DNA of 64,000 nt from an uncultured Clostridia bacterium (GCA_934130025.1 CAKOXG010000001.1:1-64000); one strand, 5' to 3'; counted from the stretch's first letter, positions 8,585-17,716 are shown. Made by a program: numbers and translations. The notes: generated from the sequence alone by a model not told the origin.

Positions 8585-8680
8585 TATGCATAAAAATAAT
8601 AGTTTAATGCATAATAAACAATAAAAAATATGCATTAAGCTATTGACCTACTGCATATAAAATGATAAAATATATGCATA
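8585..8680 (+). promoter_or_regulatory. Five phased ATGCAT operator-like sites upstream of fic
   Basis: TGCAT occurs at 8587, 8608, 8631, 8652 and 8675, with start-to-start distances of 21, 23, 21 and 23 bases. Four are the full palindrome ATGCAT and one (8652) is CTGCAT. The fourth lies between the -35 and -10 boxes and the fifth just after the -10. Spacing near two helical turns points to cooperative binding on one face of the DNA, perhaps by the winged-helix tail of the Fic protein. Confidence 0.65.
8643..8671 (+). promoter_or_regulatory. fic promoter
   Basis: TTGACC (8643-8648), 17-base spacer, TAAAAT (8666-8671). Overlapped by the ATGCAT array. Confidence 0.6.
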
Positions 8681-8695
8681 AAAAGGAGGATAAAA

Positions 8696-9742
8696 ATGAG
8701 AAAATTTGATTATTCTTTTCTAGATAATGGATTACTTCCATCAAACTTAATTAATATAACTGGTGTGATTTATTCCTTAAAGACAGGTAGCGAAATAAGA
8801 AAAGACGAATTTAAAAAAATATTTACAGAATTAGAAAAAGTAGCTAAAGTACAGTCAATTAAAAGTTCAAATGCTATAGAAGGAATTGTTACAAGTGATG
8901 AACGAATAAAAGCGATTGTAAACAAATCAAGCGAACCGCTAAATCATAATGAGGCGGAGATTGCAGGATATAGAGATGCATTAAATGAAATTCATTTAAA
9001 TTATGAATTAATAGAATTTAATGAAAAAACAATTTTAAGACTACACGAAATAATGATGTCATATAGTGGGGATGAATATGGTGGAAAATATAAAGATGAA
9101 GATAATGTTATTCTTGAAATAGACAATGAAGGAAATAGAAAGGTAAGATTTAGACCAACAGTTGCATCTGAAACACCAAAAGCAATGGAACAATTAATAC
9201 TCGCATATTTAGAAGCAAGAGATAATTCAAATATAAATAAACTTTTATTAATTCCTTGTGTAATTCTTGATTTTTTATGTATTCACCCATTTAAAGACGG
9301 GAATGGAAGAATGTCAAGGCTATTATCTTTATTACTTTTATACAAGAATGGTTTTGATGTTGGTAAATATATTTCTTTTGAAGAACAAATAAATAAAAAT
9401 AAAGGTTATTATTATGAAGCTTTAAAGGGATCTTCAACGAACTGGGAGAAAAATGAAAATACATATATTCCATATATTGAGAATTTTTTAACTACATTAT
9501 ATATGTGTTATAAAGAACTTGATAAAAGATTTAATGTTGTAAATAGTAATAAAATTACAAAAAAAGCAAGAATAGAAGCCACAGTATTAAATAGTTTAAC
9601 TGCTATTTCCAAATCAGAGATTTGTGAAATACTTCCAGATGTAAGCCCAACAACAGTTGAAGCAGTATTAGGAAAGATGGTAAAGGAAGGATTGATTGAA
9701 ACAATAGGAAATGGAAGAAATACAAAATATAGAAAAATATAA
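8696..9742 (+). CDS. Fic family protein with C-terminal winged helix (class II)
   Basis: Fic enzymes usually transfer AMP from ATP to a hydroxyl side chain of a target protein. The active-site loop HPFKDGNGRMSRLL is intact at about residues 200-213. The N-terminal part carries an inhibitory helix motif S-x3-E-G (SNAIEG, near residue 60), so it is a class II, self-inhibited Fic. The last 60 residues (KKARIEATVLNSL...SKSEICEILPDVSPTTVEAVLGKMVKEGLIE) look like a winged helix that could bind DNA and repress its own promoter. GGAGG precedes ATG 8696. First cargo gene of the pdaA element; role there is unknown. Confidence 0.9.
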   Translation: MRKFDYSFLDNGLLPSNLINITGVIYSLKTGSEIRKDEFKKIFTELEKVAKVQSIKSSNAIEGIVTSDERIKAIVNKSSEPLNHNEAEIAGYRDALNEIHLNYELIEFNEKTILRLHEIMMSYSGDEYGGKYKDEDNVILEIDNEGNRKVRFRPTVASETPKAMEQLILAYLEARDNSNINKLLLIPCVILDFLCIHPFKDGNGRMSRLLSLLLLYKNGFDVGKYISFEEQINKNKGYYYEALKGSSTNWEKNENTYIPYIENFLTTLYMCYKELDKRFNVVNSNKITKKARIEATVLNSLTAISKSEICEILPDVSPTTVEAVLGKMVKEGLIETIGNGRNTKYRKI

Positions 9743-9766
9743 ATTAATATAAGGGAGGGAAAATTC

Positions 9767-10822
9767 ATGAATGAATGTTTACTTTGCAGAAGAGATATGA
9801 AAGTTTCAAATAATACTTTTGGAAATGGATGTATAAAAAATATATATTCACTTTTAGATATGAAAATGCCAAAAAAAGTTAAATATAGAGAAGAAAAATT
9901 ATCTAAAAATATTATGAAATTAACTAGTACATATTCCATAAATAAAAACCAGAAATTATGGCTTACAGAGAGATATTTGACATACCAATATCTAAATAAA
10001 ATGCAATATGGAAACTATAATAAAATAAAAAATCAAATTAAATATGATATACAAAATATAAAGCAAATAAAAAAGGATGAAGAACCAAAAAGTGCAAAAA
10101 GCATGAGTCTAAAACAAGCGTATGATTTATATAAAAAAGTAATGAAGTTTCAGAATGGGATTGACAAGATAAGTAAATGTAATTTTACAGATGAAGATAG
10201 CATAAAAACATTAATCACAAGTTTTAGTTTTATATTTAATATGTCTAAAAATAAAAGTCAATACGAAAAAAATACATTTAAAGCTATGCAATATACATTT
10301 TGGCAAACTGTAATTGAAGCAGGTGGAAAATATGCAGAATTTTCTATCTCAGCAGATTTTTTACAACATTCATTAGATAGAGAACCAGAGAATTTAATAA
10401 TAACAGATGGAAAAGTAATAAAGGAAATCTTAGATGACGAATCATTTAAAAATAATATAAGAAACATTGTAAATAAATACGGAAATGACTGCGATGAATT
10501 TATTTTTGATAGTTTGAAAGATGATTCATTTCCTATGAACTTTAATGAAAAAGATTTGTATTTTGCAATACATAGTGCGGATTTATATATAAAGGGTAAA
10601 AAATCAAACAATAAATGGAATTTAGAAATAAAGTTACATGATAAATATGATTATTCCAAACCTAAAAATATTATTAAATATTATAATGATACATCAAGTA
10701 TAGCTAAAAGTATGTTTTCAAGTACATTATACAATTTGGCAAGTTTTTCAATAAAATGTGGTGTAATGAAAGAATATGATATTGATATAAAAATGCATAT
10801 TGAAGAATTTGAGGTGATGTAG
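9767..10822 (+). CDS. Unknown 351-aa element protein with N-terminal Cys motif
   Basis: I do not recognise this protein. It opens with CLLC and a further Cys in GNGCIKNIY (about residue 23), a possible small metal site; the rest is mixed alpha/beta, Lys-rich and without membrane segments. GGGAGGG sits upstream of ATG 9767, 24 bases after fic, so the two are probably one transcript. It ends 1 base before the next gene. A role with Fic (target, partner or immunity) is only a guess from position. Confidence 0.65.
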   Translation: MNECLLCRRDMKVSNNTFGNGCIKNIYSLLDMKMPKKVKYREEKLSKNIMKLTSTYSINKNQKLWLTERYLTYQYLNKMQYGNYNKIKNQIKYDIQNIKQIKKDEEPKSAKSMSLKQAYDLYKKVMKFQNGIDKISKCNFTDEDSIKTLITSFSFIFNMSKNKSQYEKNTFKAMQYTFWQTVIEAGGKYAEFSISADFLQHSLDREPENLIITDGKVIKEILDDESFKNNIRNIVNKYGNDCDEFIFDSLKDDSFPMNFNEKDLYFAIHSADLYIKGKKSNNKWNLEIKLHDKYDYSKPKNIIKYYNDTSSIAKSMFSSTLYNLASFSIKCGVMKEYDIDIKMHIEEFEVM

Positions 10823-10823
10823 T

Positions 10824-11315
10824 ATGAAAAAGAAAATACTAATTGCTTCAATTATAATATTTACTATTATTGTAATTTTAATAATAGTTTGGGATTTGTA
10901 TGTTGAAGTAGAATCATCATATAAAGGACTTGAGTTTATTATTCCATTAGTATGTAAAAAAGAAGTAATAACATTATCAAATGAAAATTTTTTTGATGAG
11001 GAAAAACTAGAAAAATTATATCTATCAAATTGGCAAGCTAAAAGAGTGCTAAAGAATATAGAAAATAATAGTAATTGGATAAAAGGTGAAATAGATGAAA
11101 CAGTTGAAGAAAGACTAAAATTTTATACAAGAGAAGATATATATAATAAAATTCCTTATATAGAAAATAAGTATTGGATATTCACTAATAGAAGTAATGG
11201 AGCAGAAGACAAACATAGTATAGAAGAAGTGATGAATACCATATATTATTCAGTTTCATTTGGAGTATTTGATGTAGATAATAATATTTTATATTATTAC
11301 GAATATGAAAGATAA
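10824..11315 (+). CDS. Unknown membrane-anchored element protein (163 aa)
   Basis: A single N-terminal hydrophobic segment (about residues 4-24) is followed by an acidic, probably extracellular domain of about 135 residues with no motif I know. GAGGTGATG precedes ATG 10824. It directly follows the unknown 351-residue gene, so the Fic gene, the unknown protein and this one form a three-gene unit ended by a terminator. Confidence 0.6.
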   Translation: MKKKILIASIIIFTIIVILIIVWDLYVEVESSYKGLEFIIPLVCKKEVITLSNENFFDEEKLEKLYLSNWQAKRVLKNIENNSNWIKGEIDETVEERLKFYTREDIYNKIPYIENKYWIFTNRSNGAEDKHSIEEVMNTIYYSVSFGVFDVDNNILYYYEYER

Positions 11316-11400
11316 AATATTTACAAATTTAATGTAAAATATCATAATAAGAATATGTTAATCATCAAGATAATAAATAGATGAATAACTGTTTTGCAAA

Positions 11401-11436
11401 AATAGCTAAAGAGTAAAATCTTTAGTTATTTTTTTG
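11401..11436 (+). terminator. Terminator of the fic operon
   Basis: CTAAAGA (11406-11412) pairs with TCTTTAG (11419-11425), followed by TTATTTTTTTG. It separates the cargo genes from the recombinase unit. Confidence 0.7.
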
Positions 11437-11480
11437 TAACTTGCTTCATAGTATTAAACAAAAAGTTGGAGGAAAGTTGT

Positions 11481-11600
11481 ATGGATAAACAAAAAATAAC
11501 AGTACAAGAATACTATGGGGAAGAAAGTTTAAAAGAGATATTTACACAAATATTAAAACAGAAATTTATAAAAGAATATGAAGAAGAAATGAGAGGATGA
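11481..11600 (+). CDS. Small 39-aa protein before the recombinase
   Basis: TTGGAGGAAAG lies 5 bases upstream of ATG 11481. The acidic product (DKQKITVQEYYGEESLKE...) ends 7 bases before the recombinase start, so they are surely co-transcribed. Short genes in this position are common in serine-recombinase elements; I cannot assign a function, but a recombination directionality factor is one possibility. Confidence 0.55.
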   Translation: MDKQKITVQEYYGEESLKEIFTQILKQKFIKEYEEEMRG

Positions 11601-11607
11601 AAAAATA

Positions 11608-13210
11608 GTGAAAAGTAAATATAAAGTTGCAAAATATATGAGACTATCAAGAGATGATGGGGATGAAGCCGAAAGTGAAAGTATAGAAAATCAAAGAGAT
11701 ATTATCGATAATTACATAAACGAACATGATGATTTAGAAATAGTTGGAGAATACGCAGATGATGGATTTACTGGAACGAATTTTAATAGACCTGGTTTTC
11801 AAAGAATGTTAAAAGATATAGAAGAAGGAAAAATAGATTGTATCATAACAAAAGATTTATCAAGATTTGGAAGAGACCATATAGATACAGGGTATTATTT
11901 GGAAAGATATTTCCCTTCAAATGGAATAAGATATATAGCAATTCGGAGATAATGTAGATACACTTCGCTCAGATGGATTTCAATTTCTAACATTCAAATT
12001 AAGTTTTAATGATTATTATGCACAAGATATTTCAAATAAAATAAAGAGTGTAAAAAGTAGAAAGATTGAAAAAGGAGAATTTCAAGGAGGAATAGCTCCT
12101 TATGGTTATAAGAAAGATGAAAAGATAAAAAATCATTTAATTATAGATGAATATGCAGCGCAAATTGTAAAAGATATATTTGATATGTATGTAAATAGAG
12201 GTATGTCAACAATAAAAATAGCTGATAAATTAAATGAAAAAGAGATTTTAGCACCAGCAATATATTTAGATATTCCTACATTCAGAAATAGAAAAAGTAG
12301 TAATCCGAAAGGTAAATATATATGGCTTAGAAATCAAATAAATAATATTTTAAGAAATGAAGTATATATAGGAAATGTTATTGGTGGTAAATACAGAAAA
12401 GTTAGCCATAAAATTGCCAAAGTTAAAAAAACAAAAAAAGAAGAGCATGTTGTTGTAGAAAATATGCATGAACCAATAATAGATTTATATACATGGAATA
12501 AAGCACAAGAAAAATTAAATGCTAAAAATGTTTCAAGAGAAAGGAAGTATGACCATCCATTAAAAGGTCTAATTTTTTGCAAAGAGTGTGGAAAAATAGC
12601 AACATTAAGATGTAGGACAGAACAAAGAAAATCAGGTAAAATATGGAGAGCAGATTATTTTATATGTTCAAATAGAAATAGTTATAGATCACTTTGTGAA
12701 TGCAAACAAATAAAAGCAGATATAATTGAAGATGAAATAAAAAGGGTATTAACTAATGAAATTGAAAAGATAAAATTTTCAGATAAGGAACTTAAACGAA
12801 TTTATAATGACGCACAAATAAAGTTAAAGGAAGAAAATAGTAAGTTAGAAAAAGACCTAGATAATCTTAGACAAAAATTAGATATACAAAATAGAATGCT
12901 AATAGAATTATATGAAGACAAAGTAAATAAAGTAATTAAAGTTGAAGACTTTGAAAGAATGTATCAGCAGAAAAATGATGAGAAAAAAGAAATAATCAAG
13001 AAAATAAAAAATATAGAAGTAGAGATAAAAAGAATAGAAGAAAAAATAAATGATGTAGATATGAAAAAAATACAAGAAAGTACAAGTGAAGTTTTAAGTT
13101 TAGATAATATAACAAAAGAAATGTATCAAAAGCTAATTGAAAGAATAGAATTTGATAAGGAAAAAAACATATTTATAAAATTTAAATTTGCTAAAAAAAT
13201 TGATAAATAA
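11608..13210 (+). CDS. Large serine recombinase, split by +1 frameshift at CGG
   Basis: Site-specific recombinase expected to insert and excise the element. The catalytic Ser lies in YMRLSRDDG near residue 10, with DLSRFGRD further on. The frame breaks after RYIAI; skipping the C at 11944 gives GDNVDTLRS and continues through the recombinase domain (GGIAPYGY), a zinc-ribbon with CKECGK and the later CSNR and CECK cysteines, and a long coiled coil to residue 533. GTG 11608 is preceded by GAGAGGATG. Length and domains are complete, so only the one base stands between this and a normal enzyme. Excision of the element would then depend on how CGG is read. Confidence 0.88.
11944..11946 (+). other. 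CGG +1 frameshift site in the serine recombinase
   Basis: In-frame ATT CGG AGA TAA would stop translation at once. Skipping C 11944 gives ATT GGA GAT AAT and opens the remaining 421 codons. Confidence 0.8.
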
Positions 13211-13240
13211 GCCAATACTTGCCTTAGTGTAAGTTAAATA

Positions 13241-13633
13241 CATACTGTAAATCATAAAAGTATGCCATCATGTTCTTTAGAAACAATAAATAAGGAAGTG
13301 ATGAATCTTCATTCTGCTATAAGTGAAAAGTTTGGTTATGAAATGAAATTTATTAGACCACCTAAGGGAGAATACAGTGAAAGAACGGTGGCATATACAA
13401 ATACTCTTGGGTACAAGACTGTAATGTGGTCTTTTGCATATGACGATTGGGATGAGAATAAGCAAGGTAGAGAGGAATATGGTAGGAAAAAAATATTAGA
13501 AAATGTGCACAATGGAGAGATTATGCTATTACATGCTACTTCTAAAGATAATGCTAATATCTTGGATGATGTGGTAAAGCAAATTAAACAGATGGGGTAT
13601 GAATTTAAAAATATAGACGAATTTGAAAAATAA
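13241..13633 (+). pseudogene. PdaA-like polysaccharide deacetylase, C-terminal part
   Basis: The C-terminal half of the deacetylase split by the element. It begins within the interrupted His codon and contains TVNHKS (second His of the metal site), FIRPPKGEYS (the RPP motif), MWSFAYDDWD and the end motif IMLLHATS with its conserved His. It is intact and ends in a conserved IDEF segment. No ribosome site precedes an internal ATG here, so it should be translated only after precise excision. Confidence 0.88.
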
Positions 13634-13650
13634 GTGGGAGATGTTTGTGA

Positions 13651-13938
13651 GTGAGGAAAAAATCAAAATTAAAAAAGGAAAAGATATTAGATAGACTTCT
13701 TGAGGTACCAAAGGAGATTTCAACAAATGAACCCAAAATTACGATAGCAGGGTTTAAGCAAATGTTTATAGAAAATTATAAAATAATATTGGAGTACCAA
13801 GATATTTTTATAAGAGTAAAAACATATATAGGAATTGTGAGTATAAGTGGAAGAAATCTTCATCTAGAAGAGATGACATCTGATGATATAATGATAACAG
13901 GGTGTATAGAAAATGTGGAATTTGAAGAGATAGAATAA
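13651..13938 (+). CDS. yqfC: Sporulation protein YqfC
   Basis: A 95-residue YabP/YqfC-type protein, recognised by DRLLEVPKEI near the start and by the IVSISGRNLHLEEMTSDDIMITG core. In Bacillus YqfC is made in the mother cell under sigma-E and its job is unclear. GTG 13651 follows GGGAGATGTTTGTGA. It starts 17 bases after the pdaA remnant and is followed by yqfD, its usual neighbour. Confidence 0.88.
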   Translation: MRKKSKLKKEKILDRLLEVPKEISTNEPKITIAGFKQMFIENYKIILEYQDIFIRVKTYIGIVSISGRNLHLEEMTSDDIMITGCIENVEFEEIE

Positions 13939-13961
13939 AAGAAAGGAGCTTGGCTATAATA

Positions 13962-15146
13962 ATGTTTTTTAAAATTCTTTTAAAATACTTATATGGATAT
14001 ATTAAGATTAAGGTTGAAGGTTATTATACTGAAAAATTCATAAATAAATGTATAAGTAATAAAATATTTTTTTGGAACATAAAAAGAGAAAAATCAAGCA
14101 TTGTTTATATGAATGTAGGAATAAAAGATTTTAAAAGACTATGCGAGTTTGCCAAGGCTTCAAAGTGCAAAATAAAAATATTAGAAAAAAAGGGAATGCC
14201 ATTTGTATTACACAGATATAAGAAAAGAAAAATGTTTGTTGCATTACTAATATTGTTTGCAGTAGGTTTAATTATATTATCCCAATTTGTTTGGAAGATA
14301 CAAGTGGAGGGGTTAAATAAAATAGATGAAGATGAAATAATACAGTTATTGTCTGAAAAAGGGCTTAATGTTGGAAAACTAAAAAATAAAATAGACAAAC
14401 AAAAAATAATAAATGAAGTAAGATTAGAAAGGCCAGATATTGCTTGGATTGGCATAAGTGTAGAAGGAACCAATGCGGTTGTAAAAGTAGCAGAAGCTGA
14501 AGCAAAGCCGGAAATTGTTAATGATGATGACTATTGTAACATTATTGCAGATAAAAATGCCCAAATTGTGAAGATAAGTGCGCAAAATGGTATCCCACAG
14601 GTTAAAGAGGGAGATATGGTAACAAAGGATGATGTTTTAATTGCTGGATGGATTGAGGGAAAGTATACAGGAACAAGGTATGTTCATGCAGAAGGAGAGA
14701 TTACAGCTAAAGTATGGTATTCGCAAAAAGAAAAGGTGGAGACAAAACAAATTATAAAAACAGCTACTGGGAACACAGAAGAAAAGTATAAAATAAAAAT
14801 TAATAATTTTACAATAAATTTATTCAAAACCCTTTCAAAATTTGAAAAATATGATACAATAGAGACGGACAATAATTTGAAAATATTTTCTAGCTTTTAT
14901 TTGCCAATAACTATTTCAAAAATTAAAAATTCAGAAATAAAAGAAGAAGAGGTTATTTATGAAAAAGAAGAAGCAAAGCAGATTGCTATTAACAAGGCTT
15001 CAGAAAAGTTGAACAAAGCAATAAAAGATGAAAGTAAGTTATTACAAAAATACATAAATACCAATGAAGCAGATGGTTATATGGAAGTAGAAGTTACATA
15101 TGAAGTATTAGAAAATATAGGGACCAAAGAGAAAATAGTATTTTGA
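13962..15146 (+). CDS. yqfD: Sporulation protein YqfD
   Basis: Membrane protein linked to sporulation. One membrane segment near residues 90-112 is followed by a POTRA-like region (VWKIQVEGLNKIDEDEIIQLL) and a long extracytoplasmic domain, as in YqfD. ATG 13962 is preferred, about a dozen bases after AAAGGAGC; the TTG at 13950 sits on the ribosome site. Confidence 0.88.
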   Translation: MFFKILLKYLYGYIKIKVEGYYTEKFINKCISNKIFFWNIKREKSSIVYMNVGIKDFKRLCEFAKASKCKIKILEKKGMPFVLHRYKKRKMFVALLILFAVGLIILSQFVWKIQVEGLNKIDEDEIIQLLSEKGLNVGKLKNKIDKQKIINEVRLERPDIAWIGISVEGTNAVVKVAEAEAKPEIVNDDDYCNIIADKNAQIVKISAQNGIPQVKEGDMVTKDDVLIAGWIEGKYTGTRYVHAEGEITAKVWYSQKEKVETKQIIKTATGNTEEKYKIKINNFTINLFKTLSKFEKYDTIETDNNLKIFSSFYLPITISKIKNSEIKEEEVIYEKEEAKQIAINKASEKLNKAIKDESKLLQKYINTNEADGYMEVEVTYEVLENIGTKEKIVF

Positions 15147-15159
15147 AAGGATGAGAGAT

Positions 15160-16404
15160 ATGGAAGAAAAAAGTCTTAGAGTGTATACAGACAAAAAGTT
15201 TTTTACAAAGTTAACAAATACTATAACAAAACTATTAACGCCTACAAAAATAGGAATTAACGGAATGTTAATTTCAATTAAAAGAAATAATGTATTAAAA
15301 GGATATGATAACTATATAGAAGCACAGGAAGTAAATTCGCCTAAAGTTGCTGAAATAGAGAAAAAATATGAAGACGCATTTTCACTTTATTTAGAATCGA
15401 TTGATAAACATATGATGGATAATGTTTATAAAAAAGTTAAGAATGATACTGCAACTATTTTCGAAAAAGAGGCATTATCAAAATATTATATGGTAATACA
15501 TTTAAAGGATATAGAATATTTGGAATATAAATATAGAAAGCAAATATTTTTAATTCAATTAGATTATGATACAGTAAAAGAGCTAAATAAAGAAAAATTA
15601 TTACAAAAGTATGAGCCTTTTTACGGAGCAAGAATGGAAGCTTTATATAAAAAGCTTTTGAAAAATTATTCTGTAAAGCTTTCAGAAAACATAACAAATC
15701 AAGCAAAGAATGCAATATATAATAAAATATTTAGTACTGTTGAGGAATATATAACAGATATATTGCCAATAAAAATGAAGGAAGATCCAGAAAATAAAGT
15801 TTATAAGGATATTTTGAATGATTACAAGAATTTTGAAAGGTTTACTGTTGGTAAACTAGACCAAAATGATGTGATAGAGAAAAATATGATATTGCTTGGA
15901 ATTAGCAGAAAGTTGTTTACGCATAGTTTACCATTAGTAATTGCAGAACAATGCTATGAAAAACTTTTAGTAGATGCCAGAACTTTAATTATGGACACAA
16001 AAATTGTAAGAAAACAAGAAAAAGCGTATGGGTTGCTAATAAATATAATAGATGATTATAACTTAAGGCTTTTATCTACAAAAATTTATTGGGACAAGCC
16101 TCAAGAAAGAGAAGAATACAAGATTTTCTATGCTAAATATAAGAAAATAAATGAATTAAAAGAAAAGGATTATTTGGAATATTCAAAGCAAAAAGAGATT
16201 CTATTCTTAAGGGAAGAATTAAAGAAAGTATACAAAAATATTGACAGATATTGCAGAATTGAAAAATTCTATAAAAGAAAATTAGTCGCATTAGGCGCTA
16301 TGAGAGAATTGAAAAATGGTTTTGCAAAAGAAAATAGAAATTTTGTAGCCAATAAATCAATAAAAAGCAAAGAAATTGTATCAACTTATAGTGAAGTTGT
16401 ATAA
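15160..16404 (+). CDS. Unknown 414-aa protein between yqfD and ybeY
   Basis: I do not recognise this protein. It is strongly alpha-helical and Lys/Glu/Tyr-rich with no membrane segment or known catalytic motif; a hydrophobic-aromatic pattern repeats across residues 120-260 and the C-terminal third looks like helical bundle. GAAAGG lies nine bases before ATG 15160. Its stop codon is close to the ybeY start. In many Firmicutes this spot holds phoH-like and pgpH genes, neither of which it resembles. Confidence 0.7.
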   Translation: MEEKSLRVYTDKKFFTKLTNTITKLLTPTKIGINGMLISIKRNNVLKGYDNYIEAQEVNSPKVAEIEKKYEDAFSLYLESIDKHMMDNVYKKVKNDTATIFEKEALSKYYMVIHLKDIEYLEYKYRKQIFLIQLDYDTVKELNKEKLLQKYEPFYGARMEALYKKLLKNYSVKLSENITNQAKNAIYNKIFSTVEEYITDILPIKMKEDPENKVYKDILNDYKNFERFTVGKLDQNDVIEKNMILLGISRKLFTHSLPLVIAEQCYEKLLVDARTLIMDTKIVRKQEKAYGLLINIIDDYNLRLLSTKIYWDKPQEREEYKIFYAKYKKINELKEKDYLEYSKQKEILFLREELKKVYKNIDRYCRIEKFYKRKLVALGAMRELKNGFAKENRNFVANKSIKSKEIVSTYSEVV

Positions 16405-16421
16405 TGTTTGGAGGAGTAAAA

Positions 16422-16913
16422 TTGGACAAGTATGTACAAATAGAATTTGTTGAAACTGATGAAAAAGATGAATATAAAAAACTAATAGAGAGAGTTGTAA
16501 GAACATGCTTTGAGGAAGAAAATTTACAAAATACAAATTTATATTTAAATGTAATACTTACAAACCCTAAAAACATTAGAGAAACCAATAAAGCCTATAG
16601 AAATATAGATAAAGAAACGGATGTACTTTCTTTTCCAATGTTTCAAAAAGAGGAAATTGAAGCTTTAATAAATAAGAGTCAAAACGAAAGTATAGAGGTA
16701 GAAGATGTATTGGGTGATATAATGATTTCTATTCCAAGGGTTATTGAGCAGGCGGAAGAGTATGGTCACAGTGTTGAACGAGAACTTGCATATATGGTTG
16801 TACATGGATTTTATCATGTTATGGGATATGATCATATAAAAGAAGAAGATAAGGTTATCATGAGGCCAAAAGAAGAATATATTTTACAAAAATTAAATAT
16901 AACAAGAGATTAG
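16422..16913 (+). CDS. ybeY: Endoribonuclease YbeY
   Basis: Zinc-dependent ribonuclease needed for 16S rRNA 3' maturation and ribosome quality control. The metal-binding motif H-x3-H-x5-H is present as HGFYHVMGYDH, and the family motif TDVLSFPM precedes it. TTG 16422 is the best start, seven bases after GGAGG; ATG 16404 overlaps the stop of the preceding gene and places the ribosome site inside the coding part. Size (163 residues) is normal. Confidence 0.88.
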   Translation: MDKYVQIEFVETDEKDEYKKLIERVVRTCFEEENLQNTNLYLNVILTNPKNIRETNKAYRNIDKETDVLSFPMFQKEEIEALINKSQNESIEVEDVLGDIMISIPRVIEQAEEYGHSVERELAYMVVHGFYHVMGYDHIKEEDKVIMRPKEEYILQKLNITRD

Positions 16914-16946
16914 AATTATACATGTTATATTGCAAAAGGAATTGTT

Positions 16947-17696
16947 ATGAAGAAAGATAGTCACAAACTTAAAAATGATAATTTTTTAGAGGCATGTAAT
17001 AATGCAGTGAATGGAATAATATATGCTGCAACTACACAAAGAAACGTAAGAATCGAACTTGTACTTGCTGTTATTGTTATGATGCTTTCATTATTTTATG
17101 GATTAAATACAACAGAATTTTTATGTTTAGTATTTGCTATATTTTTTGTTATATTTGCAGAGATGGTGAATACTGCAATTGAAACAGTTGTAGATTTATT
17201 TGTGGATGTATATCATCCAAAAGCAAAAATTGCAAAGGATGTTGCTGCTGGTGCTGTTGTATTAGCGGCATGCAATGCACTTGTTGTTGGATATTTTATA
17301 TTTTTTAATAAGGAAAATATCAGGGCTATAAGTGAAAGTATATTTAATAATATGGTTAAATCGCCAATGCACCTCGTTTTTGTTGCTATTATATTAGTTG
17401 TGATTGCAGTGATTGCTATAAAAGCATCTTGTTCAAAGAAAAAACAAAGAGGACAATTAATAAAAGAAGGTTTTGTCCCTAGTGGACAAACGGCAATTGC
17501 ATTTGCAGCACTAACAGCAATCTGGGTAAACAGTAAAGATCTGATTACATTTTCATTAGCATTTATATTGTCAATTTTAGTTGCAGGTAATAGAATTTAT
17601 AATAATGCAAGAACTAAAGCTGAGGTTGTGTTTGGAGGCTGTATGGGAATACTTATAGTTATTTTGGTATATGGACTAACAATATTTAGAATGTAG
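16947..17696 (+). CDS. dgkA: Diacylglycerol/undecaprenol kinase fused to a degenerate PAP2-like domain
   Basis: The first 115 residues are a DgkA-type lipid kinase with three membrane segments and the active-site motif EMVNTAIETVVDLF. The last 120 residues form membrane segments resembling a PAP2 lipid phosphatase, but the signature is altered: PSGQ replaces PSGH, and NRIYNNARTKAEVV replaces the usual SR...H. With both catalytic histidines gone, a phosphatase reaction is unlikely. Fused DgkA-PAP2 proteins occur in clostridia. The gene lies directly downstream of ybeY, as in many Firmicutes. Confidence 0.85.
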   Translation: MKKDSHKLKNDNFLEACNNAVNGIIYAATTQRNVRIELVLAVIVMMLSLFYGLNTTEFLCLVFAIFFVIFAEMVNTAIETVVDLFVDVYHPKAKIAKDVAAGAVVLAACNALVVGYFIFFNKENIRAISESIFNNMVKSPMHLVFVAIILVVIAVIAIKASCSKKKQRGQLIKEGFVPSGQTAIAFAALTAIWVNSKDLITFSLAFILSILVAGNRIYNNARTKAEVVFGGCMGILIVILVYGLTIFRM

Positions 17697-17716
17697 TAAA
17701 GAAAAGAGGGATGCCC

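Larger units (their letters stand above)
8445..13242 (+). mobile_element. 4.8-kb serine-recombinase intervening element in pdaA
   Basis: The two halves of the deacetylase gene line up exactly if 8447-13242 (4796 bases) is removed. The shared core is just CA (8445-8446 and 13241-13242), as expected for a large serine recombinase with a 2-base crossover. Cargo in order: terminator, Fic gene with operator array, two unknown genes, a tiny gene, and the recombinase. Excision would rebuild GNHTVNHKS, the metal-binding His-x3-His motif. Sporulation genes are known targets of such elements (skin in sigK, among others), which is why I infer developmental excision is possible. Confidence 0.82.

Noticed and set aside
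8445..13242. Insertion sequence or group II intron in pdaA
   Set aside because: No terminal inverted repeats, transposase or reverse transcriptase; the serine recombinase and 2-base core explain the junctions.
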